Source: Cepaea nemoralis
Taxonomy: Eukaryota; Mollusca; Gastropoda; Stylommatophora; Helicidae
DNA: 64,000 bases
Assembly (NCBI GenBank): GCA_014155875.1
Contig: JACEFZ010024473.1
Location: 351,001-415,000, forward strand
Direction of reading: 5' to 3'
The translations under genes and the position numbers were made by a program. Below are positions 12,522-24,150 of this stretch, piece after piece; position 1 is the stretch's first letter; the number at the start of each line of letters is the position of its first letter. The notes below the pieces were generated by a model that saw only the letters and a program-made list of their open reading frames with translations, had not been told where the DNA came from and made no database searches.

Positions 12522-12767
12522 TGTGGCGAATGGAAATGCTAGCGGCTATGATAAAATACTCACCTTTTTGATAATGTCCTTAATTTGACTGAATCCAACA
12601 CCAGACTGTCTCCAACACTAGACTGTCTCCAACACTAGCTGTCAGGTTTCGTTTCGTACTGAGCCTATTTTCTCGTAATTTTGGGGAATTTCCTATCAAT
12701 CTTGAGCATAGCCTACGATGGCTAGCGTTGAGATGTTCTGTTGTGATAATTTGGTGTGTCCAGTGTG
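11576..12767. other. Mostly unassigned, with short repeats
   Basis: A 28-base stretch AAAGCAATGGCAAACTACTG... at about 12359-12387 recurs at about 16965-16990. A C/A-rich patch lies at 12240-12297. Otherwise I see nothing. Confidence 0.4.
12459..12519 (+). repeat. (TA)n microsatellite
   Basis: About 60 bases of AT dinucleotide. Confidence 0.97.
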
Positions 12768-12963
12768 TGCCGCGTGGTTACACACCCGCTTCACACCCGT
12801 GATCCGGGACTGTTTCCGGATCCGGTCAGGGATATGCACTACTGACGAGCTCAAATGAGCGCGAAACTCGAGTATAGTGCTTCCATATTGACGTGGATAG
12901 GCCTTAGGTGCATACCAGAATGCGATCGGCGTTGCCAGTAGTGGGTTGTGCTCAATATTTAAA
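12768..12963 (+). mobile_element. Candidate tRNA-derived SINE
   Basis: A tRNA-like head at about 12768-12830 is followed by a body (12868-12963) repeated at 16117-16213 with roughly 90% or better identity (shared GACGTGGATAGGCCTTAGGT and GTTGCCAGTAGTGGG). The head match is weak; the repeated body is certain. Confidence 0.55.
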
Positions 12964-13069
12964 TTTCTAATACTGAGGAAAACCACAACCATAATTAAAC
13001 AGAAAGAAGAAATTCAAAACAATGTATTCCCTTAGTGAATTTAAACACAGTAGCCAAAAGCAATATATT

Positions 13070-13112
13070 GCACGATTTGTTGACTGGCATATTTCGCTGC
13101 ATCTCGACATGT
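13070..13112 (-). ncRNA. Degenerate hammerhead-like / Penelope 3' motif
   Basis: Minus-strand sequence resembles the motif at 29058-29102: GATGCAGCGAAATATGCC then AAATCGTGC. The CUGANGA box is mutated here (ATGTCGA), so it is probably a dead copy. Confidence 0.45.
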
Positions 13113-13156
13113 GTATACTGTAGAGTTATATATTATGTTAAGTGAATAAATGAATA

Positions 13157-13835
13157 ATCCATCCATCCATCATATGCCATGCCGGTAAGCGTGGGCGGTC
13201 ATGTTCTGCCATCTCACTCGATCACCAGAGTCATGGATCAGCTCCGTGTTTCTGTCTCGACCATGCCACAAGGCCAAGCCATCCAAGTACTTGCTTCTAG
13301 GTCTTCCCCTTGGTCTGTTCCCCTCGATCTTACCAGTTGTCACCAAATTCTCCAATCCATTTCTTCTCATAACATGCCCAAAGAATTTTGACTGTCTACG
13401 TCTAATTTCTCTAATCAATTTACGATCTTCATTTGTTTCTTGAAGGACTTGTTCATTGGTCTTTCTGGCTGTCCATGGTATTCTTTGCATTTTCCTCAGA
13501 AACCACATCTCTACAGCCATCAGATGTTTTTCAGCCTGACTGCTCATTGTCCACGCTTCACATCCATATAAAAGTACAGGTTCTATGTAGCATCTCAACA
13601 CTCTTTTTCTCTTTTCAATTTACATCTTTTTATTGGTCAATATGTTTTTCATCTTGCTAAAGGCTACTTTTGCCATGGCGATTCTTGTTCTAATCTCTTC
13701 AAGGCATCTCCCATCAGATGTTATTACTGTTCCGAGATAATTGTACCTACTCACTTGTTGAAGAATATTCCCATTTACTTGTATATTACATTGTGGTATT
13801 ACGTCCTTCCTAGTGACGACCATAATCTGTGTGAA
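13157..13835 (-). mobile_element. LINE F 3' fragment
   Basis: Minus-strand reading gives an RTE-like thumb and C-terminus: RYNYLGTVITSDGRC, VLLYGCEAWT, WFLRKMQRIPWTA, KFFGHVMRR and NRPRGRPRSKYLDG. One frame break lies near 13615. It ends in GATG repeats at 13157-13170. Same family as LINE F at 5916-10295. Confidence 0.85.
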
Positions 13836-13984
13836 TAATGAATAATACTTAAGTTGAAACAATTAAAACACATAGTCACTGGTATTGTACCCTTTCGAAA
13901 GAGGAAAGAAGAACAACATTAATGAACTGTATAGAAGAACATTATCTAAGTCGCACCTGGACTCATGCATTGTGTGTGTTGTTT

Positions 13985-14160
13985 GTCCATCAAGAATGAT
14001 GATGACCATTCATTTCATCCAGTGAGGTTGAAAGTATGGAGCCGTGAGTTCTAAGATGGCTGATAAGACCTATTTTGGCTCGAAATGTTCTTTGGCTCGA
14101 AATGTTCTTTGACAATGTGGGCAAAGAATGCTTGACGTTTCTGGAGGCGGATTTTCTGCA
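13985..14160 (-). mobile_element. LINE D 3' end fragment
   Basis: Inverted copy of the end of LINE D (23230-23369), coding for a zinc-finger-like tail: RTFRAKIGLISHLRTH then SLDEMNGHHHS. A 20-base stretch around ACATTTCGAGCCAAAG is duplicated in tandem within the finger. Confidence 0.8.
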
Positions 14161-14280
14161 GTGGTTTTTCTGTTCTGTCTTTTCTTCACATACATGCATA
14201 CACATACGGACAAGCAAATAACTCAATAGAAAATGGAGGCCGAGGAATTCTGAACTTAAAAATCTATCTACCCACCTAAA

Positions 14281-15688
14281 TGAGAGAGAGAGAGAGATTA
14301 GAGAGAGAGTAGAGAGAGAGGAAGGGAGGGAAAGGGAGGTAGAGAGAGGGATAGAAAGAGGGAGAGAGGGAGAGAGAGAGTAGAGAGAGGGGGAGGGAGA
14401 GAGTAGAAACTTAAAAGAGAGTAGAAACTTAAAAGAGAGTAGAAAGGGATAAGAGAGAGAGAGAGAGTAGAGAGAGTAGAGAGAATAGAGATAGTAAAGA
14501 GATTAGAGAGAATAGAGATATAGTAGGGAGAGTAGAGAGTAGAGAGAGTAGAGAGAGTAGAGAGAGTAAAGAGAGAGAGAAATAAGAAAGAGTAGACAGA
14601 GAGTAGAGAGAGTAGAGAGAGTAGTGAGAGAGTAGACAGAGAGTAGAGAAAGTAGAGAGAGAGAATAGAGAGAGTAGCGAGAGAGTAGACAGAGAATAGA
14701 GACAGAGTAGAGAGAGAGTAGAGAGAGAGGGGAGAGGGATGGAAAGAGAGGGAGAGAGAGTAGTAGAGAGAGCATAGAGAGAATAGAGAGAGTGTTTACA
14801 GATAGTATAGAGAGGGAGAGAGAGTAGAGAGAGAGGGAGTGAAAGAGGGAGAGAGAGGGATGAGAGAGTAGAGAGAGTAGAGAGAAAGACTAGAGAGAAA
14901 AGAGAGGGAGTAGAGAGAGAGAGTAGAGAGAGTAGAGAAAGACAGTGGAGAAAGAGAGTAGAGAGAGAAAGAGAAAGGGAGAGAGAGGGGAGACACAGAT
15001 GTGGAGAGATAGTAGAGAGAAAGTAGAGAGAGTAGAGAGAGAGAGGAGAGAGAGTAGAGACAGTGGAGGGAGAGAGTAGAGAGCAGAGAGAGAGTGAGCA
15101 GAGAGTGAGTAGAGAGTTTAGAGAGGAGAGAGAAGAGAGTGAGTAGAGAGTTTAGAGTGGAGAGAGAAGAGAGTGTAGAGTGTGTAGAGAGAGAGAGAGT
15201 AGAGAGAGAATAGAGAGGGAGTAGAGAGAGAGTACAGAGAGAGAGAGTAGATAATGAGTAGAGATAGAGTAAAGCGAGAGTACAGAGAGAGTAGAGAGTA
15301 GCGTGAGGTTAGAGAGATAGAGAGGGAGAGAGCGAGGGAGAGAGATTTGATTTGATTTGATTTGATTTAACTTTATTTTCAAAGGGTCACAAATTGGGCA
15401 CGCAGGCCCGTCTTGCATTTGACCCTTCCAATCACTCATCTTTCGTTCACCAATAGTGCATGATACATTAACATAGGAAAAAAACATAGTCAAATGAATG
15501 TTGTAAACATAAGCAATGCATATTGCCATGTTATAGAGGGGAAGAGAGAGTAGAGAGAGAGAGGGAAGTAGAGAGAGAAAGTAGAGAGAGGAAAGTAAAG
15601 AGAGAGAGTAGAGAGGGAGAGAGAGTGGAGAGGGAGAAAGATGGATATTGAGAGAGTAGAGAGAGAGTAGAGAGAGAGAGAGAGAAAG

Positions 15689-15771
<83 letters not shown>

Positions 15772-15777
15772 TAGAGA
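14281..15777 (+). repeat. GA-rich low-complexity tract
   Basis: About 1.3 kb of GAGAGTAGAGAGAG-type sequence in two blocks (14281-15341, 15536-15777), the last being pure (GA)n. Long open frames on the minus strand are serine/leucine-rich artefacts of the repeat. Confidence 0.95.
15342..15535 (-). mobile_element. LINE/SINE 3' end with (AAATC)n tail
   Basis: The block interrupts the GA-rich tract. On the minus strand it reads GGAAGGGTCAAATGCAAGAC..., then AAATAAAGTTAAATC and an AAATC-repeat tail at 15343-15368, a typical non-LTR 3' terminus. No coding part remains. Confidence 0.6.
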
Positions 15778-15837
15778 CAACGAGATAATATTCATTTTTC
15801 TAATGTTTTAAAAGGCGGTTTAAATACGAAAGGGCCG

Positions 15838-16015
15838 CCTTTATTGCACCCGGCTTAACCCATTTGGCTCGGTCTGTTTTCACGGGGCGGCCCGCCGAAA
15901 GCGTCGCACAAACCACTAGCTCCTTAGCTCCACCGAAGAACCTGAAATGACAGGGTCCAGAAACGGACTCACAACTTTCGGAATGTGAGGCTGGCTATTT
16001 AACCGCTACGCCATG
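15838..16015 (-). mobile_element. tRNA-derived SINE, copy 1
   Basis: On the minus strand a tRNA-like start (ATGGCGTAGCGGTTAAAT) is followed by a body ending near GGTTAAGCCGGGTGCAATAA. The same structure recurs at 18455-18680. Confidence 0.65.
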
Positions 16016-16116
16016 GAGAACTCCAAATCTCTAATGTACAGCTAGTCGTCGACTTACAACCTATGCAACTTACGATCATTCGACTTTACGACCACAATCA
16101 CTAGCCATATTATTAA

Positions 16117-16213
16117 CTCGAGTCTAGTGCTTCCACATTGACGTGGATAGGCCTTAGGTTCATACCAAAGTGCGATCAGCGTTGCCAGTAGTGGGTTGTG
16201 CTCAATATTTAAA
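16117..16213 (+). repeat. SINE body copy
   Basis: Matches 12868-12963. The upstream part here is different: 16038-16105 has repeated CGACTTAC/ACGACC motifs that look like a DNA-transposon end, low confidence. Confidence 0.7.
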
Positions 16214-16247
16214 GATTTATTTCTGCCTCAATTATCAGTCGAACGGC

Positions 16248-16511
16248 GTTGTCTGCAAAGATCAGGTTGTGTGACGGTTTATTCCATGCTCAGTTTTCGT
16301 AGACTTAGATGGATAACCTGATTTTTGCAGATGATGCTGCAGTTACGACCCACTCTGAGGAAGAATTACAATGTTACTATCTGCATTCTCCAATGCTTGT
16401 TCAGAATTTGGTTTAACAATTAGCAAAAAGAAGACACAGATTATGTCACAAGGTGCACATGGGGTACCATCAATCTTTATTGACGACGCCTAACTAGAGA
16501 TGGTAGACCAT
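16248..16511 (+). mobile_element. Rearranged LINE C fragments
   Basis: Two adjacent pieces of LINE C in reversed order: 16248-16314 matches the C-terminal part (46512-46570) and 16315-16511 matches the FADD-containing palm region (46013-46203). Confidence 0.85.
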
Positions 16512-17229
16512 GTAATAATAATGTTTCCTATAGTATTTTCCACACCTGTATTTTGTATGTTTAGCAAATATTAAACCTGTTGTACATGTACAGTTAATGC
16601 AGTGTTTTTCTTAAACCTGACGATGTAAAAATAAGAAACAAAATGGTGTAGAGATGATGCAAATGGCACAAAATGAACATCGAAAATTATGATTTATAAC
16701 AATAATAAAAGAAATTTATGATATAATTTAACTTAAATATTTTTATGACATCACTTCACATTACTGTACACATAACGTACTCAACTTAGTTCAACAAGTT
16801 CACCCTGAGTATTAAATCCGTTTTTCCTGTTCCAACGCGAAGGTGTTACGGACGCAGATCGTAATTCCGCATACCACGTTCGAAACACAGCTGTGGGCGA
16901 TTTGGCAGCAGACCGCTATATATTATAATTTTTATGAAATGGTATGGGTGCCGGCCGTACATAAAGCAATGGCAAACTACTGAACGTAAACTTGCCCTGG
17001 AATCACAAACAACCTAACAATTCTGGGGTTGACCGCTACGCCATAAAAAGGATATGCAACTAACTTTTTTAACACCTTGTAATATGTTACACAGTCTTGA
17101 AAATATTCTACACGCTACCAGCCTATTCCCCAGATGTGTACAATGAGTAATATAAACAGCATTTTATTGGAAAGTTGTCACTACACGGCCTCGGAACCCG
17201 TGGGGTCAAGACAGTTTAGGGCACGATTC
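16512..17229. other. Unassigned AT-rich sequence
   Basis: No coding similarity. The shared AAAGCAATGGCAAACTACTG stretch lies at about 16965, and a weak tRNA-like B box (GTTTCGAACG, minus strand) at about 16885. Confidence 0.4.
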
Positions 17230-18330
17230 TTCTGGTATTTTTCTTCTGCCCCTTATCCCCTATTGTGACACAAGCCCTCAACGACACTCCAAGCCGGCCT
17301 ATGTCTTCCTATCTCTTGTGGCTCCCCCCATGTTCTCCCAATATTATTTCTCTCTCCCTCTAATGCTCTTCTCCGAATGTTTTAGGTTTCTCACTATTTC
17401 GTTCGCGTTGAGGGTTCCAGACAAGAGAATGGCTAATTATATTGTCCTCAGGTTTTCTCAGTGCGTGTCCTATCTTGTGGGTTCCAGACAAGAGAGTGGC
17501 TAATTATATTGTCCTCAGGTTTTCTCAGTGCGTGTCCTATCTTGTGGGTTCCAGACAAGAGATTGGCTAATTATATTGTCCTCAGGTTTTCTCAGTGCGT
17601 GTCCTATCTTGTGCGATCCAGACAAAAGAGTGGCTAATTATATTGTCCTCAGGTTTTCTCAGTGCGTGTCCTATCTTGTGGGTTCCAGACAAGAGAGTGG
17701 CTAATTATATTGTCCTCAGGTTTTCTCAGTGCGTGTCCTATCTTGTGCGATCCAGACAAAAGAGTGGCTAATTATATTGTCCTCAGGTTTTCTCAGTGCG
17801 TGTCCTATCTTGTGGGTTCCAGACAAGAGAGTGGCTAATTATATTGTCCTCAGATTTTCTCAGTGCGTGTCCTATCTTGTGGGTTCCAGACAAGAGAGTG
17901 GCTAATTATATTGTCCTCAGGTTTTCTCAGTGCGTGTCCTATCTTGTGGGTTCCAGACAAGAGAGTGGCTAATTATATTGTCCTCAGATTTTCTCAGTGC
18001 GTGTCCTATCTTGTGGGTTCCAGACAAGAGAGTGGCTAATTATATTGTCCTCAGGTTTTCTCAGTGCGTGTCCTATCTTGTGGGTTCCAGACAAGAGAGT
18101 GGCTAATTATATTGTCCTCAGATTTTCTCAGTGCGTGTCCTATCTTGTGGGTTCCAGACAAGAGAGTGGCTAATTATATTGTCCTCAGGTTTTCTCAGTG
18201 TCTGTCCGGTCCAGTGCCAGCGTCTTTTCCTCACCTCTTGATTAAATTGAATGTGTTTAGTTCTCGCCATGAGCTCTGCATTGGTGATTCTGTCGTGCCA
18301 TTTCAGTTCCACTTAATGACATGTTTCTGG
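17230..18330 (-). mobile_element. LINE E 3' fragment with internal minisatellite
   Basis: Minus-strand reading starts with a LINE C-terminal motif (RITNAELMARTKHIQ, then RRWHWTGQTLRKPE and SHSLVWNP). Downstream of the minisatellite the 3' remnant continues to 17230 (GLCHNRG-like end). The same family occurs at 33338-33940. Confidence 0.75.
17413..18215 (+). repeat. 67-bp minisatellite, about 12 units
   Basis: Units recur every 67 bases (GGTTCCAGACAAGAGA at 17413, 17480, 17547 and so on to 18150). Variants mark a 134-bp dimer: GCGATCC at 17614 and 17748; CAGATTTTC at about 17850, 17984 and 18118. On the minus strand a unit encodes part of the LINE E C-terminus. Confidence 0.95.
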
Positions 18331-18454
18331 TTTTCAAGACATTCTGCAGAAGGACCTGAAAGAGCTCAGTTTGCAGACATGTGGAGATAGCAGACAAAGA
18401 AATGAACATACTAGTCAAGTAGCTCAACCACATCATTCACAGCGGCACCATTAA

Positions 18455-18680
18455 GTAGCAAAGGCAAGATGATCGACTTCATTGCACCGGGTTATATCCC
18501 ATATGGCTCGGTCTCTCCGTAGGGCGGCTTGCCGAATGCGTGGCCCAAGGCAGAAACTCCGTAGCTCCAGCGACCACCCACCTCCGAGAAGACTCGTGAA
18601 CTGAATGACAGTGACCGCAATTGAACCCAGAACCTTCGGAAGGCGAGGCAGGTGGCTTAACCACTTCACCAGTGACACCC
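18455..18680 (-). mobile_element. tRNA-derived SINE, copy 2
   Basis: On the minus strand: GGTGTCACTGGTGAAGTGG (A-box region) and GGGTTCAATTGC (B box), then a body parallel to 15838-16015, including GGTTCACGAGT-like and GAGCCATATGGG sections. Confidence 0.7.
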
Positions 18681-18792
18681 CGCTTTTCCTACAGATGTAA
18701 ATAAATAGTTCAACTGTCGCATACTTTGTATCATCAACGTGATTGCCTCTTGGTGTTCACACACACACACACACACACACAACACACACACA

Positions 18793-18830
<38 letters not shown>

Positions 18831-19215
18831 AATGAACGAAGCGATGAAGAAAAGACGCTTGCTTTCGGTAGGTCACATACATTGTTAATATCTGGAAATA
18901 GTCTAACTAGAAAGGTCTTTGTCTGGAATACACGGAGCATAAGAAATAGAGGAAGACCCAAACAATTCATGAGAAAGAGAAGAAGAAACAGAAAAAAGGA
19001 TCGGAGGACTTGGAATTCGTTAGTATGAGGGGGGATAATTTGTGAAAGAAGAATAATATATATTTAGAAACCCGCGAATGGAAACTCGTATTTGCAGCAA
19101 TAATACTCATAACATATTTACAGGTTTGATACTGGCGATAGTTTCACGGAATCCAACAGTGCAGATTTTCAGGTTGAGAGACGCTCTCTATTAAAACTTG
19201 TTTTTTCTCATCACC
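18681..19215. other. Unassigned sequence
   Basis: Apart from the CA array I see nothing I can name. A basic open frame at 18830-19025 (GRPKQFMRKRRRN) is weakly LINE-like. Confidence 0.4.
18759..18829 (+). repeat. (CA)n microsatellite
   Basis: About 70 bases of CA repeat with two interruptions. Confidence 0.97.
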
Positions 19216-19440
19216 GTTAGGGAGAGGAGCGACTGGCCGAGTGGCTAGAATGCCGGATTCTCCTTTGGGAGTCCCTAGTTCGAATAGTCGGTAAGGTGTG
19301 GGTTTTTTTCTGTCGGGGGCAAACCCCCCCCCTAACCTGTACAGTTCGCGGCGACTACACTAGCCAGGCGACCTTAATTCCTCAGGCTCAAGACTCCCCT
19401 GCCATATAGCGCAAGGTACTATATAGGAACATGGCACAGA
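19216..19440 (+). mobile_element. tRNA-headed SINE
   Basis: TGGCCGAGTGGCTAGAATGC (A-box region) and AGTTCGAATAG (B box) sit at tRNA-like spacing, followed by an unrelated body. The tRNA part has mismatched arms, so I do not call a tRNA gene. Confidence 0.6.
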
Positions 19441-19504
19441 CAAATCATTCGGGAATCCCTTCAGTGACGTGCGTCATTTGTAGAATTTTCAAAACGCTGT
19501 TATG

Positions 19505-19845
19505 TGTGTCAAGTCTTAGTCAGGTATGTTTGAGCTACCGTCAGTTATCAGTTCATTTATCAGTTGGGGTATCTTCATTGCACTCCGGACAGGTACATAT
19601 GTGTTCAGATACTCCCCCAGCATATGCATCAGCGTCCGGTGGCTAATAGTGCCAGTTCTGTGTTGGTTGACGAGGCACTTGAGCTACCGTATAACGCCCT
19701 TACCAAACCCTACACCCCACATTGTGCCAACGGCTTCGGGCTCTACAATTCAGCACAGGCTTTGTGCTATGGAGAGGTAAAACTCCATTCCTGGTCTTAA
19801 CCGGTCACGGTATCAAGACGAGAGGTAGCAGTGACGGATTATAAA
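19505..19845 (+). mobile_element. LINE C 5' UTR fragment
   Basis: Matches the LINE C leader (GAGCTACCGTATAAC, CACATTGTGCCAACGG, GCTTTGTGCTATGGAGAGG, GGTCTTAACCGGTC) with internal deletions, starting at the same 5' point as the full copies. Confidence 0.8.
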
Positions 19846-19965
19846 CTCTGAGATTGGCACGTGCTCTGCAAATGTGTATTCTGTCCCCAATGGTTGGAAA
19901 ATCAAGAAAGTAGCGCATCGCCCTGCATGCTGTATCTCTTGTACATCCAAGAATAATACGCATTA
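19846..19965 (-). mobile_element. I-group LINE RT fragment
   Basis: The minus strand encodes RIILGCTRDTACRAMRY and CRARANLR, matching the I-group LINE at 53575-53700. It is wedged between two LINE C pieces. Confidence 0.85.
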
Positions 19966-20119
19966 GGAGGGTGGTATATACATTCACTCACGCTCAGATG
20001 GCGGCCTCTACAATACTACTAGATTGAAAGCCAAAATTATTAGGGTACTGGTCGGAGTTGCTTTTTGCAATTACGACCCACTCTAAAGAAGAATTACAAT
20101 GTCTACTATCTACATTCTC
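19966..20119 (+). mobile_element. LINE C RT fragment
   Basis: Matches 45916-46083 (GTGGTATATACATTCACTC, GCGGCCTCTACAAT, CTTTTTGCA). It then changes abruptly into LINE D at about 20120. Confidence 0.85.
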
Positions 20120-23100
20120 ACATTTTTGTGGAGTGGAAGGAAAAACGAGGAAAGACGCCTATCCGGTGTGGGAGTTGCCATTAAGTCGGCCCTGGATGGC
20201 AAACTAGCTGAATTTCCGAAGGTTATTAATGACAGGCTTATGACTATTAAGTTACCCCTGCTGAAAGGACAGAAGCATGCAACCATCGTGAGTGTCTACG
20301 CAACAACCATGACAAATGAAGATGACGTCAAAAACAAGTTCTATGAAGACCTGCACAACGTATTAACATCTGTTAACAAAAGAGAAAAACTTATACTCCT
20401 TGGGGGTTTCAATGCCAGAGTAGGCAAGGACACCGCCTCATGGAGTGGCATCATTGGAAATTACGGAGTTGGAAATTGTAACAGCAATGGACTCCTCCTC
20501 CTTAAGACCTGTGCCGAACACGATCTCCTGATCACCAACACACCCTCGCTCGAAACACTGACATCTCATTAACTATGTCATCGCCAGGGGGAGTGGCAGA
20601 CAAGACGTTCAAGTGACAAAATCCATATGTGGTGCCGAATGTTGGACAGACCATCGTCTCATTATCTCGAAAATAAACATATACATCAAACCACCACGGC
20701 GTCCTCAGGGTGTAAATATGAAGAAAAAAAAACAGATTAAAAAAAACAACAACTAAATGTCACACGCCTAAACAGCAAACAAATGCAGCTGTCATTTGAA
20801 AACATGCTGAAAGTCCGTCTCAAGTAAATGCTGCCCCTAAATAAGATGTGGAAACAGAGTGGAGAGCCCTAAAGGACATAATTTACAACACTAATATGGA
20901 AATCATGGGTCCAGGCCCCGGAAAGCATAAAGACTGGTTCGATGAACATTCTGAAGACATCTACCAATTGTTGGCCGAGAAACATCTTCTCTTCAAGACA
21001 CATTTGAATGACCAGAAGTCAACATAAAAAAGATGCTTTCAATAACATTCGGAGAGTAGTGCCAAAAGAAACTTAGGCACATGCAGGACTCCTGGCTGAG
21101 CAACAAAGCTGATGAAATTCAAGGCTTTGCTGACAGACATGATATGAAAAACGTCTACGACTCACTGAAAGCGGTCTACGGTCCTCCATCACCAGGCATA
21201 GTTCCCCTCCTCAGTGCAGATGGGGGAACATTGGTCACCGATAAGAAAGAAATCCCTCAACGCTGAGCAGAGCATTTCAGCAACATCTTAAATGCAACTT
21301 CCTTCTTCGATGGTGAAACCATCAACTACCTTCCTCAAGTTCCCACTAATGATACACTTGATGACCTGCCAACCATAGTGGAGCTAAACAAAGCCATCCA
21401 GCAACTTTCCAGTGGAAAGGCGCCTGGTCCCTACTCCATCCCAGCAGAGATATACAAGGCAGGTGGGCCGGTCCTAATAGAGCAGCTTCACCAAGTCTTT
21501 ACAAACATATGGGTGAACGAGACCATGCAACAAGATTTCAAGGACGCGTCAATAGTCCACCTTTACAAACGTAAAGGAAACCGCTAATCATGTGACAACC
21601 ACCGACGCATCTCCTTGTTCTCAATTGCAGGGAAGATACTCGCCAGAATTCTTCTCATTCGCCTCACAGCCCATATCGACCAAGGTCTTCTTCCTGAGAG
21701 TTAGTGTGGCCTCAGAAAAGAACGAGGAACTATTGACATGATTTTCGCTGCAAGGCAAGAGATGTGTCAGGAACAGAACTTTGAAATGTTCTCCACTTTC
21801 ATTAACCTTACCAAGTCTTTTGATACAGTCAGCAGAGAAGGACTGTGGAAGATTATGGCGAAATATGGCTGTCCTCAAAATGTTGTCCAAATAGTGCGGC
21901 TATTTCATGCTGGTATGCAGGCAAGAGTACAATAAAATGGTGAACTGTCTGAGCCACTTCCTGTCACCAATGGAGTGAAGCAAGGATGTGTCCTGGCACC
22001 AACATTATTCAGCCTCATGTGTTCAGCTATGCTGAAGAATGCCTTCGAGAACAATGACATTGGAAGAGACATCAACTACCGCATTGATGGAAAGTTGCTC
22101 CAACTACAGCATGGATGGAAAGTTGCTCAATCTCAGAAGGCTGAAAGCCAAAGCCAAAACCAAAACTAACAGTGACACCGTCAGAGAACTGCGGTTTGCT
22201 GATGATTGCGCTCTATATGCCAACTCAGAGGCAGACATGCAACACAATGTTTCAGCTTTCTCATATGCCTGTGCCAACTTTGGGCTCAATATCAACTTGG
22301 AGAATACTGTAGTTATGTACCAGCCAGTTCCAGGGAATAATCACACTGTGCCGAATATCAAAGTGAACGGTCATAGACTAGGTGTTGTGAACGAATTCAC
22401 TATCTTGGCAGAACTGTGTCACAAGCTGCCACAATTGATGACGAAGTGAATGCATGAATCACCAAGGTCAGCGCACATGGGACAGAAATGGAATAAGCCT
22501 GCAAACAAAGCTGAAAGTCTATAAAGCAGTTGTAATATCCACACTGCTATATGCTAGTGAAACATGGACTGTTTATCAGTGACATGCTAGGAAATTAAAC
22601 CACTTCCACACACTCTGCCTTAGGAAGCTATTGAAGAGTAAATGGCAAGACAAGATCCCAGACACTGAAGTTCTAGAAAGAGCGTCCAAGCCCAGAATCC
22701 ACACTCTACTAATGCAAAATCAGATTCGCTGGGCTGTTCACTTAACTCGTATGCCAAATTTTTTTACGGCGAGCTGCGTTGTGGTAAACGCTCCCAAGAC
22801 GGCTAGAGGAAAGGTTTTAAAGACACTCTGAAAATCTCACTGAAAGCTTTTGGAATTCATCTTTGCATCTGGGAGACTACTGCTAAAGACCGTAATTCGT
22901 GGCGTACAGCATTACATGCTTGCTTGCGTACTTGCTTGTGTTCGTTGGCTTGATCTCCAACGCGAAATCCTGTATGTCGGATGAAGGCATCCTCTTGTCC
23001 AACATCAGTGTGATGTCATACAGGACTTGAGGTTTGCGTGAGTATCCGTTGTCCCATGTCTGGCTTATTGGTGTGCAGACTGGTGGTTCCTCGACGTACA

Positions 23101-23369
23101 GGCAGACGCTCTCCAACTTCGGAGGAAATATCATTACATAAAGGTGCAGTCAGTTGTGAAGCAACCAGGACTGCAAGAGCTGTGAAGAAAAGGCTGGACA
23201 AAAAAACCACTTCAGGAGATCCTCCTCCTGGAACGTCAAGCATTCTTTGTCCACATTGTCAAAGAACATTTCGAGCCAAAATAGGCCGTATCAGCTATTT
23301 TAGAACTCACGGCTCCATACTTTATACCCCACTGGATGAAATGAATGGTCATCATCATTCTTGATGGAC
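20120..23369 (+). mobile_element. RTE-like LINE D, degenerate but nearly full-length
   Basis: Endonuclease region from about 20120 ([41 protein letters not shown]), then a linker and reverse transcriptase (SSGKAPGPYSIPAEI at about 21410, GLRKERGTIDMIF, GVKQGCVLAPTLF, FADD at 22195-22206), a C-terminal basic region (KSKWQDKIPDTEVLERA) and a terminal C2H2-like finger (CPHCQRTFRAKIGRISYF, then RTH). Many stops and shifts break it. It shares architecture with LINE C but is clearly diverged. The 5' end is replaced by a LINE C piece. Confidence 0.88.
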
Positions 23370-23455
23370 AAACAACACATTCTGCCATGCCTGTGTCCTT
23401 AGTACTCTTCTTTATGGCAGTGAACCCTGGTCAACTCACACCAATAACCTCAACC
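23370..23455 (+). mobile_element. Small LINE C fragment
   Basis: Resembles 46355-46440 (GCCTGTGTCCTTAGTACTC, TATGGCAGTGAA). Confidence 0.7.
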
Positions 23456-23464
23456 CAAAGAAAT

Positions 23465-24150
23465 AGTGAAAATCACAACTTATATCTTAACATAGCAAAA
23501 ACAAAGTTAATGCATACAGATAAAACTAAAATGGAGAAAAAAATATATGTTAATGAGGAAAGATTGGAGGTGGTGAAAATTTTCAAATATCTTGTGTAAT
23601 TTATTACCAACAATGATGACACAAATTAAACGACGACTATCAATTGCTCTTCAAAGACTAAACAACTGAATAAATTATGGAGTGGGATAGACTGAACTAC
23701 AAAAATTAGATTTGTAAGAACATGCATCTTTCCCATTGCAACATACGCCTGTGAGACCTGGGCACTTACTAAACAAGCTGAACAGCGCATAAATACCTTT
23801 GAATATAAATGGTATAGTCGGGTTTTGGGTAAAGAAAAGGAAAAGAACAAATGCATCCATACTTCAAGAGCTAAATATTGATAATAAACTAATAAAGACG
23901 ATAAAACAAAGAACATTGATATATTTTGGTCACTTGAAACGTCATGAAATTTGGAGAGAACAATAACTGTGGGGTATATGCCTGGGAAGAGAGGAAGAAG
24001 GCCAAAGAGAAGATGTGTGCAGTATGAGGCGGATGATCTCCAGATGGATGTATCGGGCGCGGGACATCTTGCTTGTGATCGAGAATGAATGAATAAATGA
24101 ATGAATGAATGAATGAATGAATGAATGAATGAATGAATGAATGAATGAAT
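23465..24150 (+). mobile_element. LINE B 3' fragment with (GAAT)n tail
   Basis: Encodes the thumb and C-terminus of an RTE-like LINE (NIAKTKLM, KIFKYL, PIATYACETWALTKQ, FEYKWYSRVLG) and continues into the same 3' part as 4833-5035. The tail is a perfect GAATGAAT array at about 24085-24150. Confidence 0.82.

Noticed and set aside
14503..15795. Minus-strand Ser/Leu-rich open frames
   Set aside because: They are translations of GA-rich low-complexity DNA.
17413..18215. Possible CRISPR-like array
   Set aside because: Units are contiguous with no variable spacers, and the host is a eukaryote. The same holds for the arrays at 26.5, 29.1 and 32.1 kb.
18840..19028. Basic open frame after the CA array
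   Set aside because: It has GRPK-like residues but no further LINE motif, so it is left unassigned.
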